Part shown: positions 1-8,906 of the stretch, in pieces | Layout of the letters: every line of letters begins with the position of its first letter | Position numbering within the stretch: position 1 is the first letter of the stretch | Assembly: GCA_022767745.1 (NCBI GenBank) | Contig: JALENN010000008.1 | Span: forward strand, 221,043-285,042 | Source of the DNA: Alistipes sp. | GTDB lineage: Bacteria; Bacteroidota; Bacteroidia; Bacteroidales; Rikenellaceae | Direction of reading: 5' to 3' | DNA length: 64,000 bases | Position numbers and translations under genes: made by a program | The notes under the pieces: generated by a model | The model's input: the letters and a program-made list of their open reading frames with translations, nothing else | What the model was told of the DNA's origin: nothing | Databases searched by the model: none

Positions 1-540
1 GGCGTCGCGGCTGCCTTCCGTAGGCCCGAATGCGAGCATGAAGGCTATCTGCGGCGTCTGCACGCCGTCGCGCCGCGCCTGGGCAAATACCTCGCACAGG
101 GCCTGGTATGATTCGCGCCAGGTGTACGAGCCGTTGGTGCAGTCGAAGAATATGACGTCGACACCCGCGTCGGCCAGCATCTCGGCGTGGCGCCGCAGTA
201 CCCAGCGGTCGGTGTCGCGGTAGAAGCCGAAGAGCGGCTCGCCCCAGAAACAGGTGTTTATATCCTTGGGCCACGCCGGATGTTCGTAGTCGAACGCTGC
301 GTCGGGATGGCGGGCAATGACCTGGCTCGGGATGCAGACTCCCTGCTCGGCGAAGTGGTTGTGCCATGTCCAGTAGAAGAGTCCTACGTAGCGTTTGCGC
401 GGCGTGCCGGCCTCGTCGCTTTCGGGCAGGCGGCGTCCGAGGGCGTCGGTTGCGGGCAGGCCGTTGCCGTAGTTCTGTGCCGCGGCCGAGAGTGATGCGG
501 CTGCCAGCGGCAGCAGGAGTATGGTTTTGAGAAGGTTCAT
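1..540 (-). CDS. Exported GH71/99-like glycoside hydrolase, C-terminus cut by window edge
   Basis: The reading frame starts at the ATG complementary to 538-540 and stays open to base 1, giving the first 180 residues. It opens with a signal peptide (MNLLKTILLLPLAAASLSAA, then AQ). After that come KRYVGLFYWTWHNH and a stretch around residues 120-140 reading MLADAGVDVIFFDCTNGS. This pattern, a strand ending in FFD followed by an Asn, is typical of TIM-barrel proteins of the GH71/GH99-like group that act on alpha-mannans or related glycans. The gene lies 22 bases downstream of the DUF4832 gene on the same strand and is probably co-transcribed. The substrate cannot be told from this fragment, and the family call is inference from a few motifs. 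Confidence 0.6.
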   Translation of the reverse strand, partial: MNLLKTILLLPLAAASLSAAAQNYGNGLPATDALGRRLPESDEAGTPRKRYVGLFYWTWHNHFAEQGVCIPSQVIARHPDAAFDYEHPAWPKDINTCFWGEPLFGFYRDTDRWVLRRHAEMLADAGVDVIFFDCTNGSYTWRESYQALCEVFAQARRDGVQTPQIAFMLAFGPTEGSRDA

Positions 541-562
541 GTTCGGGTGTCTTTCGGAATGG

Positions 563-2110
563 TTATTCGGTGATGGTTATTTTGCCCAGCAGGTAACGTT
601 TGTGGCCGTCGTCGCCCGAATACGGGAGACGGTAGACCGGTGTGCCGTTGCGTTGGCCGACAGAGAAATAAATCTCATAGTCGCCCGCGCGGCAGGCCCG
701 GAAGAATGTCCCGGCGCGGTCGGCATAACGCGGTGCTATGCGGAAACGTCGCGTGCTGTGCGTGGCCGTGGCCTTTCCCTCGGCCGCGACCTCGAGCGTG
801 CGGACATCTAGCGTCTCGTCCACAAGCACCGATACGATGCCGTCGGCGCTGTCCTTGATCGTATAGCAGGGCCAGCCGCCGTCGTAGCACGGGGCCACGC
901 CCGTGTTGCGCCATGCGGACGTTATCTCGAACTCCTCACCGCGGGCCACGCGCGCAGGCCATGTTATGCTCTCGGCTGCCAGGCGGTAACCGAGGCGGCG
1001 GTTGATGCGGTCGATTATGTCGCGGTTCTCTTCGAGGAGTATGCGCGGCCACCAGTGTATCGACATGTACGAAGCGTGGTAGTCCTCGACCGACTTGAGC
1101 AGCAGGTCTTTATCCCAGCTGCCGCGCTTGATGGCGTTGCCGTAGTGTTCGTGTTCGAGAATGACGGGCATCGTCGGCCAGAAGAGCTGCGCCATTTCGG
1201 AATGGTACCACGAATCGGGGTATGGCTGCACGAGGATGCTGTCGTCGCGGATGGTAACGCCGCGTTCGAAGGCATAGTCCGTTATGGGGAAGCGGCTGCC
1301 GGGGGCGTTGTGTCCCGCGAAGTCGTCCGATATGCAGAGCTGCGTACGGCGGAAGTGGCGCAGGTAGAGGTCTATCATGCGTTTCTGTGTCTCGATGCCC
1401 CATGTGTGCCCGTGTACGGGCGATGTCATGACGGTATGTCCCTCGCCCCACATGCCGTAGTGGCCTATGTCGACAAAGGCGACATGCGCCTTGCCGTCGT
1501 ATCGCTCGGCCATGGCGCTGACGAAAGCCTCGACCTTGGCGAGGAATATTGGGTCGTCGTATTCGGGTTCCTTGTAGTGGCCGTCGACGTCGTATCCCGC
1601 GGCTCCCGCCTCGAAGACCCATTCGGGGGTGGCGCTGTAGAGCCAGCTCTCCATGGCGCTGATGCGGAAGGCAACCATGCAGCCCTTGTCGATCCACCGT
1701 TGTGCGGGTGTGTCGAGCAGTTCCCACACGAAGCGTCCCTCCTCGGGCTCGACAAAGGCCCACGGCACGCGCAGGTAGACCGTGCTGAGCCCGGGAAAGT
1801 CGTCGAGCGTATCGGCCGGGTCGAGTTTCGATCCGTAGTTGTCGAGAATGTTCGAGTAGAAGTGCATCGTCCATCCCATGTGGGGGTTTACCCGCGCAAG
1901 TCCGTTGTCCTCGGGCCGTGATGTCATGCTGTTGCCGTCGGCTGTGACGGTTCCCGCCGGAGTGCGCGGCGGCGTGTCGTTAGCCGGAGCTGTGGCGGTA
2001 TTGTCGCTGACGGCGGCGGCAGCATATGGACTCAGGTATGCTCCTGCGGCTATGGTTGCGGCCGAGGCGCCGGCACGGCGCAGGAAGGTTCGGCGGTCGA
2101 TCTTTTTCAT
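563..2110 (-). CDS. Tat-signal DUF4832 protein, glycoside-hydrolase-like
   Basis: A 515-residue exported protein. I place the start at 2110 (MKKIDRRTFLRRAG) because an upstream in-frame start at 2176 would sit almost on the -7 element at 2178-2185. The N-terminus has the twin-arginine pattern DRRTFLRR followed by an Ala-rich h-region, so folded export by Tat is likely. The middle has a TIM-barrel look, with WAFVEPEEGRFVWE and VDIGHYGMWGEGHT. The latter motif is characteristic of the N-terminal part of DUF4832 proteins, which precedes a beta-rich DUF4832 domain here at about residues 370-515. Such proteins are found in polysaccharide-degrading bacteria, but I know no settled activity. It probably forms an operon with the GH99-like gene downstream. 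Confidence 0.7.
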   Translation of the reverse strand: MKKIDRRTFLRRAGASAATIAAGAYLSPYAAAAVSDNTATAPANDTPPRTPAGTVTADGNSMTSRPEDNGLARVNPHMGWTMHFYSNILDNYGSKLDPADTLDDFPGLSTVYLRVPWAFVEPEEGRFVWELLDTPAQRWIDKGCMVAFRISAMESWLYSATPEWVFEAGAAGYDVDGHYKEPEYDDPIFLAKVEAFVSAMAERYDGKAHVAFVDIGHYGMWGEGHTVMTSPVHGHTWGIETQKRMIDLYLRHFRRTQLCISDDFAGHNAPGSRFPITDYAFERGVTIRDDSILVQPYPDSWYHSEMAQLFWPTMPVILEHEHYGNAIKRGSWDKDLLLKSVEDYHASYMSIHWWPRILLEENRDIIDRINRRLGYRLAAESITWPARVARGEEFEITSAWRNTGVAPCYDGGWPCYTIKDSADGIVSVLVDETLDVRTLEVAAEGKATATHSTRRFRIAPRYADRAGTFFRACRAGDYEIYFSVGQRNGTPVYRLPYSGDDGHKRYLLGKITITE

Positions 2111-2177
2111 GGCGTAGTATGTGTATGGGTTGGTTTCGGGTTGGACGCCTTGCCGCACGGTGCGGCGGCGTTTCATC

Positions 2178-2185
2178 CAAAGATA
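2178..2185 (-). promoter_or_regulatory. Bacteroidota -7 element for the DUF4832 gene
   Basis: Reading the minus strand gives TATCTTTG, matching TAnnTTTG, 68 bases before the chosen start. No clear -33 partner is visible at the usual spacing. Confidence 0.5.
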
Positions 2186-2323
2186 AGCAATAAAACGGGG
2201 GTGACGGCACGAAGAGTCAAATCATGCAGCGAAAAAGCCATTTTTATAATGACTTCATCGGCACGTTGCGCCTGCCGCAACGCGTGGATTTGTGCCGCGG
2301 GCGGTGAAACTTGCGGCGCAACC

Positions 2324-2355
2324 TTTCGGTTTACTGTAATTTTTGTGTAACTTTG
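2324..2355 (+). promoter_or_regulatory. Promoter of the murTKQ-like operon
   Basis: TAACTTTG at 2348-2355 fits TAnnTTTG, with TTTC at 2324-2327 twenty bases upstream. It lies 23 bases before the symporter ATG and would drive the symporter, kinase, murQ and perhaps the peptidase. Confidence 0.6.
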
Positions 2356-2378
2356 ACTGCTAAAGATGTATTTCCGAC

Positions 2379-3887
2379 ATGAAACCTGTTGCCGTAGCGA
2401 TCACCGTCGCACTCTACCTGGCCGTGCTATTCTTTATCTCGTGGCGCACCTCGCGCCGCGGCGACAACGCCACGTTCTTCACCGGAGGCCGCCGCACGCC
2501 GTGGTTCGTGGCCGCGCTGGCGATGGTCGGCGCCGCAATCTCGGGTGTGACCTTCATCTCGGTGCCGGGATCGGTGGCGCAGAGCGGATTCTCATATCTG
2601 CAGATGGTGGGCGGCTTCGTCGTCGGTAACATTGTCATAGCGTATGTGCTTATACCGATGTTCTATCGGCTGAACGTCATATCGTTGTACCAGTATCTCG
2701 ACGACCGTTTCGGTGCGGGATCCTACGCAACGGGCGCATGGTTCTTCTTCATCTCGAAGATGACGGGGGCGGCGTTGCGCGCCTTTCTGATATGTGCCGT
2801 GCTGCAGACGCTTGTATTCGATCCCTACGGTGTGCCGTTTGTGGTGAATGTGGCGTTGATGATGGCGCTGGTGTGGTTGTATACGCGCCGCGGCGGTGTG
2901 CGTTCGGTTATCGGGACCGACCTGTTGAAGACGTTCTGCCTCGTGGGCAGTGTCGTGCTGTGTATCGTATTCATGATGCGCGAGCTGGGAATAGGCCTCG
3001 GTGAGGCGTTCGGGCAGGTGGCGGCACACGACTATTCGCAGACGCTGTTCCTGGACGATGCGCACGACGGGCGTTTCTTCTGGAAACAGTTCCTGGCCGG
3101 AATATTCATGGCCATAGCCATGACGGGACTCGATCAGGACATGATGCAGCGCACGCTTTCGTGCCGCAATCCGCGCGAGGCGCAGAAGAACCTCGTTATA
3201 TCGATCCTGCTGCAGGCGGTGGTCATTGCGATGTTCCTCTTTCTCGGAGTACTGTTCTACATCTATCTTGCCGGCAAGGGCATAACGCATGCCCCCGGGG
3301 CGTTGTTCCCCATGACCGATGCCGCGGGCGCGGCAGCCATAGGCGACAGCGACGAGGTCTTCGCCTATGTGGCCACGCGCAGCGGTCTGCCGCTGGTGGT
3401 GGGAGTGCTGTTCGTGCTGGGGCTTGTCTCTTCGACATATTCGGCTGCGGGTTCGGCCCTGACGGCCCTGACGACATCGTTTACGGTGGATATAATGCAC
3501 GGCACGAAACGTTACGACGAGGCGCAGTTGACACTGCTACGCAAGCGTGTACACGTGGCGATGGCCGTGACGATGGGCCTCTTCATCTTGATATTCGATG
3601 CCTGCAAGAATACGAGCCTTATCGATATGGTCTATACGCTGGCCAGCTACACATACGGTCCCATACTCGGCATGTTCGCCTTCGGTATATTGTCGCGGCG
3701 GCGGACGGCCGACCGTTACGTGCCCGTGGCGGCTGTCGTGGGCGTGGCGCTGTGCCTCATGCTGCAGCTTAATTCCGAACGCTGGTTCGGCGGGTACAGG
3801 TTCAGTTACGAGATATTGTTGCTGAATGCCTTCTTTACGGCAGCCGGCATGTGGTTGCTCTCACTCAAAAAACGTGTCGCCGAATGA
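2379..3887 (+). CDS. Sodium:solute symporter (SSS family), probable MurNAc/amino-sugar importer
   Basis: A 502-residue inner-membrane protein with about 13 hydrophobic segments. SSS-family hallmarks include GAAISGVTFISVPGSVA near residue 50, SLYQYLDDRFG near 105, TGLDQDMMQRTLSCR near 250 and SSTYSAAGSALTALTTSF near 350. Its stop overlaps the kinase start by four bases (ATGA), and the kinase overlaps murQ in the same way, so the three are translationally coupled. Tannerella forsythia has a described murTKQ operon in which a transporter, MurNAc kinase and MurQ scavenge N-acetylmuramic acid without a PTS. By that parallel this would be MurT, but the substrate is inferred from context only. It is clearly paralogous to the symporter at 58668-60212. 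Confidence 0.8.
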   Translation: MKPVAVAITVALYLAVLFFISWRTSRRGDNATFFTGGRRTPWFVAALAMVGAAISGVTFISVPGSVAQSGFSYLQMVGGFVVGNIVIAYVLIPMFYRLNVISLYQYLDDRFGAGSYATGAWFFFISKMTGAALRAFLICAVLQTLVFDPYGVPFVVNVALMMALVWLYTRRGGVRSVIGTDLLKTFCLVGSVVLCIVFMMRELGIGLGEAFGQVAAHDYSQTLFLDDAHDGRFFWKQFLAGIFMAIAMTGLDQDMMQRTLSCRNPREAQKNLVISILLQAVVIAMFLFLGVLFYIYLAGKGITHAPGALFPMTDAAGAAAIGDSDEVFAYVATRSGLPLVVGVLFVLGLVSSTYSAAGSALTALTTSFTVDIMHGTKRYDEAQLTLLRKRVHVAMAVTMGLFILIFDACKNTSLIDMVYTLASYTYGPILGMFAFGILSRRRTADRYVPVAAVVGVALCLMLQLNSERWFGGYRFSYEILLLNAFFTAAGMWLLSLKKRVAE

Positions 3888-4726
3888 AATTGATAGCCGA
3901 TGCCGGAGGCACCAAGTGCCATTGGGCCGTAGCGGAGCGCCGCGACGGCATAATCACCACGTCGGGGATAAATCCCGTTACCATGTCGCCTACGGAGACG
4001 GCGCGAGTGTTGCGCGACGAGTTGCTGCCGGCGCTGCACGGGGACGGGGTTTCGGCAGTATACTTCTACGGCGCCGGATGTATCGAGGGCGCGTCGGCAA
4101 CGAAGGAGTTGGAACGTTCGTTGTGCGAAATATTCCGCGACGCCACGGTCGGGGTGCACAGCGACATGCTCGGTGCGGCACGCGCCCTGTGCGGCCGTGA
4201 GCGCGGCGTGGCCTGCATTCTCGGTACGGGCTCCAATTCGGCGTTGTACGACGGAGAGAACCTTGCGGCCAACGTCCCCCCGCTGGGGTATATACTCGGT
4301 GACGAGGGCGGCGGCGCATGTATCGGCCGTATGGTTGTGGCCGATGCCCTCAAGGGGTTGATGCCCCGCGAGACGGTGGAGGCCATGTTTGCGGAGTGCG
4401 GCACGTCGTACGGGGATATTATCGAGAACGTATACCGCCGGCCGAATGCCAACCGCTTTTTGGCCTCGTTCGTGCCCTTTGCCGTGCGTCACATTGCGCA
4501 GCCGGAGATTGCGCGTTGCGTTGATCGGGCATTTGAAGCCTTTGTGGAGCGCAACCTGTTGCAGTATGAGGGTATAACCTCGGTGCCCGTACACTTTACG
4601 GGCGGCGTCGCGGCGGTGTTCGAGAGCCGTTTGCGCGATGTTCTGGGGCGTTATTCGATAACGGTGGGCTGCGTGGAGGCTTCGCCCATTATGGGAATGG
4701 TGAGATATCATACCGACGAAAAATGA
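3884..4726 (+). CDS. BadF/BadG-type N-acetylhexosamine kinase (MurK-like)
   Basis: A 280-residue ASKHA-fold kinase. The start at 3884 overlaps the symporter stop as ATGA, which is preferred over an in-frame upstream codon inside that gene. The phosphate-1 loop is LIADAGGTKCHWAV at residues 3-16, phosphate-2 is ACILGTGSNSALYDG near 107-121, and GYILGDEGGGACIGR near 130-144 is the conserved sugar/adenosine region of the BadF/BadG/GlcNAc kinase family. It should phosphorylate MurNAc or GlcNAc at O6 with ATP in the cytoplasm, making the substrate of the MurQ encoded next. The family is secure. MurNAc versus GlcNAc specificity is inferred from the neighbouring murQ. Confidence 0.8.
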   Translation: MKLIADAGGTKCHWAVAERRDGIITTSGINPVTMSPTETARVLRDELLPALHGDGVSAVYFYGAGCIEGASATKELERSLCEIFRDATVGVHSDMLGAARALCGRERGVACILGTGSNSALYDGENLAANVPPLGYILGDEGGGACIGRMVVADALKGLMPRETVEAMFAECGTSYGDIIENVYRRPNANRFLASFVPFAVRHIAQPEIARCVDRAFEAFVERNLLQYEGITSVPVHFTGGVAAVFESRLRDVLGRYSITVGCVEASPIMGMVRYHTDEK

Positions 4727-5571
4727 GTTTTGTAAAGATAACCGAGCAGCCGTCGCATTACGACGGACTCGAGAATATGAGTGCGGCGCAGATCGTCGCC
4801 GCCATGAACCGCGAGGACCACTGTGTGGCCGACGCCGTCGAGCGTGCCCTGCCGCAGATCGCACGGTTTGTCGAGCGGCTGACCGAGCGCATGCGCCGCG
4901 GCGGCCGTCTGTTCTACATCGGGGCCGGCACGAGTGGCCGTCTGGGAGTACTGGATGCCTCGGAGATCCCGCCCACGTTCGGCATGCCGCCGACGGTGGT
5001 GGTGGGTATCATTGCCGGAGGCGATACGGCCCTGCGTAACCCGGTCGAGGGTGCGGAGGACGACGAGCGTCAGGGATGGCTCGACCTGCAGGCGCACGAC
5101 ATATGCGAAGCCGACTCGCTGGTGGGCATAGCCGCGTCGGGCACTACGCCGTACGTTATCGGCGCCGTGCGCGAGGCACGCCGTCACGGCATACTGACGG
5201 CCTCGATAGCATGCAATCCCGGCTCTCCGCTGGCGCAGGAGGCCGAGATACCCATCGAGGTGGTCGTGGGGCCCGAGTTCGTCACGGGCAGCTCGCGCAT
5301 GAAGGCCGGTACGGCGCAGAAGATGACGCTAAACATGATCAGTACGGCCGCCATGATCGGCCTCGGCCGCGTGAAGGGCAACCGTATGGTGAACATGCAG
5401 CTGACGAATACCAAGCTGGTCGACCGCGGCACGCGAATGATAGTCGATACGCTGGGCCTTTCCTACGAGCAGGCGCAGCGCCTGCTGCTGTTGCACGGCT
5501 CGGTGGCAAGGGCCGTTGCCGCGTTCGAGGCCGAGCGGGGACACACGAATGGAGAAACGGATAATGTATAA
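4723..5571 (+). CDS. murQ: N-acetylmuramic acid 6-phosphate etherase
   Basis: A 282-residue cytoplasmic lyase that removes the D-lactyl ether of MurNAc-6-phosphate to give GlcNAc-6-phosphate and D-lactate. The SIS-domain signature GAGTSGRLGVLDASE runs from about residue 67 to 81 and includes the conserved Glu. GSSRMKAGTAQKMTLNM near 188-204 and the small C-terminal helical domain are also typical of MurQ. Length is slightly under the usual 295-305 residues. It starts by ATGA overlap with the kinase, so the two are coupled. The pairing with a kinase and symporter indicates use of free external or recycled muramic acid. Confidence 0.93.
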   Translation: MSFVKITEQPSHYDGLENMSAAQIVAAMNREDHCVADAVERALPQIARFVERLTERMRRGGRLFYIGAGTSGRLGVLDASEIPPTFGMPPTVVVGIIAGGDTALRNPVEGAEDDERQGWLDLQAHDICEADSLVGIAASGTTPYVIGAVREARRHGILTASIACNPGSPLAQEAEIPIEVVVGPEFVTGSSRMKAGTAQKMTLNMISTAAMIGLGRVKGNRMVNMQLTNTKLVDRGTRMIVDTLGLSYEQAQRLLLLHGSVARAVAAFEAERGHTNGETDNV

Positions 5572-5585
5572 ATACACATAAACTG

Positions 5586-7250
5586 ATGAGAAAGATATTG
5601 TTGACACTTGCTCTCGCCGTGGCGGGAGCCTTCGCGGGCCGCGAAGCATCGGCCTGCACCAACTTCATAGTCACGCGCGGCGCTTCGACCGACGGGTCGA
5701 TACTCGTGACCTATGCCGCCGACTCGCACCAGCTTTACGGATGCCTCTACAAGTACACGCCCGCGAAGCGCCCGGCAGCCATGATGCCTGTATATGAGTG
5801 GGATACGGGCAAGTATCTGGGTGACATACCGCAGGCGGAGAAGACCTATTCCACCGTCGGCAACATGAACGAGCATTCGCTCATCATCACCGAGACCACC
5901 TATGGAGGCCGCGAGGAGCTTGTGGACCCCGAGGGCCGCATCGACTACGGATCGCTCATATACATCACGCTGCAGCGCGCCCGCACGGCACGCGAGGCCA
6001 TCGACGTGATTGTCGACCTGGCCAACACCTACGGTTACGCATCGTCGGGCGAGAGCTTCTCGATTGCCGACACCGAGGAGGCGTGGATCATGGAACTCAT
6101 AGGCAAGGGGCCCGGCAACAAGGGTATCGTGTGGGTGGCACGCCGCATTCCCGACGGATACATCTGCGCACATGCCAACCAGGCGCGCATCACCACCTTT
6201 CCGAAGGACGATCCCGAGAACTGCCTCTATGCCCCCGACGTCATATCGTTCGCCCGCGAGAAGGGTTACTTTACGGGCGAGGACGACGACTTCTCGTTCT
6301 GCGACGCCTATGCTCCGCTGAACTTCAGTGCGATGCGTGGCTGCGAGGCCCGCGTGTGGAGCTTCTTCCGCACCTTTGCCGACGATATGGACAAGTATGT
6401 CGACTACGCCATGGGATACAACGCCGACAACCGCATGCCCCTATGGGTAAAGCCCTCGGCCAAGATCTCGCCCAAGCAGGTGTTCGACGCCATGCGTGAC
6501 CACTACGAGGGTACGCCGATGGATATGACCAAGGATCTTGGTGCCGGCGGCCACGGCCTGCCGTATCGCTGGCGTCCGATGTCGTTCGAGGTGGACGGCA
6601 AGGAGTATGTCAACGAGCGTGCCACGGCCACGCAGCAGACCGGTTTCTGGATGGTAGGGCAGGCCCGCACGGGAAAGACGGGTATCCTGTGGTTCGGTCT
6701 GGACGATGCCGCCACGTCGTGCCTCACGCCCATCTATTGCAACACTACGGAGGTTCCCGAGTGCATGGCCGAGGGTAACGGCTCGATGCTTGAGTACACT
6801 CCCACGTCGGCATTCTGGCTCTTCAACCGTGTGACCAACTTCGCTTACATGCGTTACGACATGATGTCGGCCGACATACGCAAGGTGGTCGATTTCTGGG
6901 AGCGCTCGATGCTGAAGGCCGTCGATGGCGTGGATATGGTGGTGGAGGGCATGTCGCCCAGGCAGCAGCGCAAGCACGTTACGCAGTTCAGCGTCAACAC
7001 GGCGCAGGTTATGTTCGAGAACTGGACGCGGCTTGACAAGTATCTGCTGATAAAGTATATGGACGGCAACGTAAAGAGCGAGCACGACGATGTACTGCGT
7101 TACGTCATTGGCGAAGGCGGCGACGCGTCGCACTTTGTCGACAACGGCAACGGCCGCGACATCCCCGACAACATACAGTTCCCGGGCTACAACGACAAGT
7201 GGAAGCGTGCCGTAGTGGAGGACAACGGCGAGGTGCTGCAGGCAAAATAA
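5586..7250 (+). CDS. C69-family dipeptidase, exported
   Basis: A 554-residue peptidase of family C69 (dipeptidase A/PepD group, Ntn-hydrolase fold). The precursor has a signal peptide ending ASA, and the next residue, Cys24 in ACTNFIV, would be exposed as the N-terminal catalytic nucleophile. The following TRGASTDGSILVTYAADSH and MNEHSLIITETTYGGREE match the family core. It lies 14 bases after murQ, so it is probably read through from the same promoter. It may trim peptides from cell-wall fragments while MurTKQ handles the sugar, which is inference. It could also be a general dipeptidase. Confidence 0.85.
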   Translation: MRKILLTLALAVAGAFAGREASACTNFIVTRGASTDGSILVTYAADSHQLYGCLYKYTPAKRPAAMMPVYEWDTGKYLGDIPQAEKTYSTVGNMNEHSLIITETTYGGREELVDPEGRIDYGSLIYITLQRARTAREAIDVIVDLANTYGYASSGESFSIADTEEAWIMELIGKGPGNKGIVWVARRIPDGYICAHANQARITTFPKDDPENCLYAPDVISFAREKGYFTGEDDDFSFCDAYAPLNFSAMRGCEARVWSFFRTFADDMDKYVDYAMGYNADNRMPLWVKPSAKISPKQVFDAMRDHYEGTPMDMTKDLGAGGHGLPYRWRPMSFEVDGKEYVNERATATQQTGFWMVGQARTGKTGILWFGLDDAATSCLTPIYCNTTEVPECMAEGNGSMLEYTPTSAFWLFNRVTNFAYMRYDMMSADIRKVVDFWERSMLKAVDGVDMVVEGMSPRQQRKHVTQFSVNTAQVMFENWTRLDKYLLIKYMDGNVKSEHDDVLRYVIGEGGDASHFVDNGNGRDIPDNIQFPGYNDKWKRAVVEDNGEVLQAK

Positions 7251-7297
7251 CGGCGACAGACCAACACACTGACAATAACCTTTAAAACTACAGATTT

Positions 7298-7438
7298 ATG
7301 TTCGGATTAAACGTCCTATCGGGACTGGGCTCTTTCGGCGCCTTCCTGGGCCTTGTAATAGAAGTTCTCATAATCATATTCCTCGTCTATGGAGTCAAGG
7401 CGCTGCAGTCGCTTATAAGGTATCTCGACAGACATTAA
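7298..7438 (+). CDS. 46-residue single-pass membrane peptide
   Basis: A short frame from ATG at 7298 to TAA at 7436-7438 encodes a peptide beginning MFGLNVLSGLGSFG and ending YLDRH. Residues about 12-34 are strongly hydrophobic (FLGLVIEVLIIIFLVYG) and would form one membrane helix, followed by a short basic tail with Lys, Arg and His. It sits 47 bases after the C69 gene and 16 bases before lpd, filling an otherwise empty gap. I do not recognise the family. Good spacing and codon choice like its neighbours make it plausible, but it could be a chance frame. Confidence 0.5.
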   Translation: MFGLNVLSGLGSFGAFLGLVIEVLIIIFLVYGVKALQSLIRYLDRH

Positions 7439-7454
7439 AAAACGGTTTAAGACA

Positions 7455-8831
7455 ATGAAATACGACATTATAGTCATAGGAAGCGGTCCGGGCGGTTATG
7501 TAGCCGCCATCCGTGCCGCGCAGCTTGGCCGCAAGGTGGCCATAGTAGAAAAGGCCGAGGCGGGCGGCGTATGCCTCAACTGGGGCTGTATACCGACCAA
7601 GGCCCTGCTGAAGAGTGCGCAGGTGTATGCCTACTGCAAGAATGCCGCACATTATGGCGTGGAGATCGAGGGCGAGGTAAAGCCCGACTTTACGAAGATC
7701 GTGGCGCGCTCGCGCTCGGTGGCCGAGACCATGAGCAAGGGTGTGGCCTTCCTTTTGAAGAAGAACAACATCGACCTGATAAACGGCTTCGGCCGTCTGG
7801 CAGGCAAGGGCCGTGTCGATGTCGACGGCACGGTGTACGAGGCCGACAGCATCATCCTCGCAACGGGAGCGCGTCCCCGCGTGATGCCCTTTATGCCTGT
7901 CGACGGCGTGCATGTGATCACATCGCGCGAGGCGCTGGCTCTGCCGTCGCTGCCGCAGTCGATGATTGTGGTAGGCTCGGGTGCCATAGGCAGCGAGTTC
8001 GCATGCCTCTACGCCACGCTGGGCGTGAAGGTCACGATTGTGGAGTACCTGCCGCAGATAATGCCGCTGGAGGACGAGGAGGTAGCCAAGCAGATGGAGC
8101 GCGCGTTCCGCAAGCTGCGTGCCACGGTGCTTACATCGACCACGGTCAAGGGTGTCACGGTCGGTGACGACGGCCTGTGCCATGTCGAGATTGAGGGCAA
8201 GAAGGGCGCCGAGACCCTTACGGCCGAGGTCGTATTGTCAGCCGTCGGCATCAAGTCTAATATCGAGGATATGGGCCTTGAGGAGGCCGGTGTGGTGATC
8301 GAGCGCGACAAGGTACAGGTCGACGAGCACTATGCCACGGCAGCCGAGGGCGTATATGCTATCGGTGACATAATAGCTACGCCGGCTTTGGCGCATGTCG
8401 CTTCGGCCGAGGCCATACGATGCGTGGAGCATATATGCGGCATGGAGACCGAGCCTCTGGATTATGGTGCTATACCGTCGTGTGTCTTCACCTCGCCCGA
8501 GGTGGCGTCGGTGGGCATGACCGAGCAGCAGGCGCGCGCGGCAGGTATCGACTACAAGGTCGGGCGCTTCCCCTTCACGGCATCGGGCAAGGCGACGGCT
8601 GCGGGCGACCGCGACGGATTCGTCAAGTTGATATTCGGCGCCGACGACAAGCTCATCGGTGCACACCTCGTAGGGGCCAACGTCACCGAGATGCTGGGCG
8701 AGCCCGCGCTGGCGCGTACGCTCGGTGCCACGGCTCATGCCATAGCCCGCACGGTGCATGCACATCCGACGATGAACGAGGGCATCATGGAGGCCGCCGA
8801 GGCCGCCATGGGTGACGCCATACATCTATAG
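7455..8831 (+). CDS. lpd: Dihydrolipoyl dehydrogenase (E3)
   Basis: A 458-residue FAD-dependent class I disulfide oxidoreductase that reoxidises dihydrolipoyl groups of 2-oxoacid dehydrogenase or glycine cleavage complexes with NAD+. The FAD-binding GSGPGGYVAA is at residues 9-18. The redox-active cysteines are Cys40 and Cys45 in GGVCLNWGCIPTK. An NAD-binding GSGAIGSEFA lies near 175, and the dimer-interface HAHPTMNEGIMEA near 434 carries the catalytic His-Glu pair. No E1 or E2 genes are adjacent, so it is a stand-alone copy, as is common in this phylum. A strong hairpin follows the stop. Confidence 0.93.
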   Translation: MKYDIIVIGSGPGGYVAAIRAAQLGRKVAIVEKAEAGGVCLNWGCIPTKALLKSAQVYAYCKNAAHYGVEIEGEVKPDFTKIVARSRSVAETMSKGVAFLLKKNNIDLINGFGRLAGKGRVDVDGTVYEADSIILATGARPRVMPFMPVDGVHVITSREALALPSLPQSMIVVGSGAIGSEFACLYATLGVKVTIVEYLPQIMPLEDEEVAKQMERAFRKLRATVLTSTTVKGVTVGDDGLCHVEIEGKKGAETLTAEVVLSAVGIKSNIEDMGLEEAGVVIERDKVQVDEHYATAAEGVYAIGDIIATPALAHVASAEAIRCVEHICGMETEPLDYGAIPSCVFTSPEVASVGMTEQQARAAGIDYKVGRFPFTASGKATAAGDRDGFVKLIFGADDKLIGAHLVGANVTEMLGEPALARTLGATAHAIARTVHAHPTMNEGIMEAAEAAMGDAIHL

Positions 8832-8852
8832 GAGCGTTGCGGAAAGCATGAT

Positions 8853-8887
8853 AAAGGCGCGTTGGAAATGCCTCCAACGCGCCTTTT
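8853..8887. terminator. Bidirectional terminator between lpd and truA
   Basis: A perfect 14-base stem (8853-8866 with 8873-8886) and a 6-base loop, with A-runs on the left and T-runs on the right. It serves the convergent lpd and truA genes. Confidence 0.85.
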
Positions 8888-8906
8888 GGTTTATACGGCC
8901 TAAAGG

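Noticed and set aside
1055..1921. A long plus-strand frame opposite the DUF4832 gene
   Set aside because: It is the complement shadow of a well-supported protein. GC-rich codon bias keeps antisense frames open here, and it has no motif or start signal.
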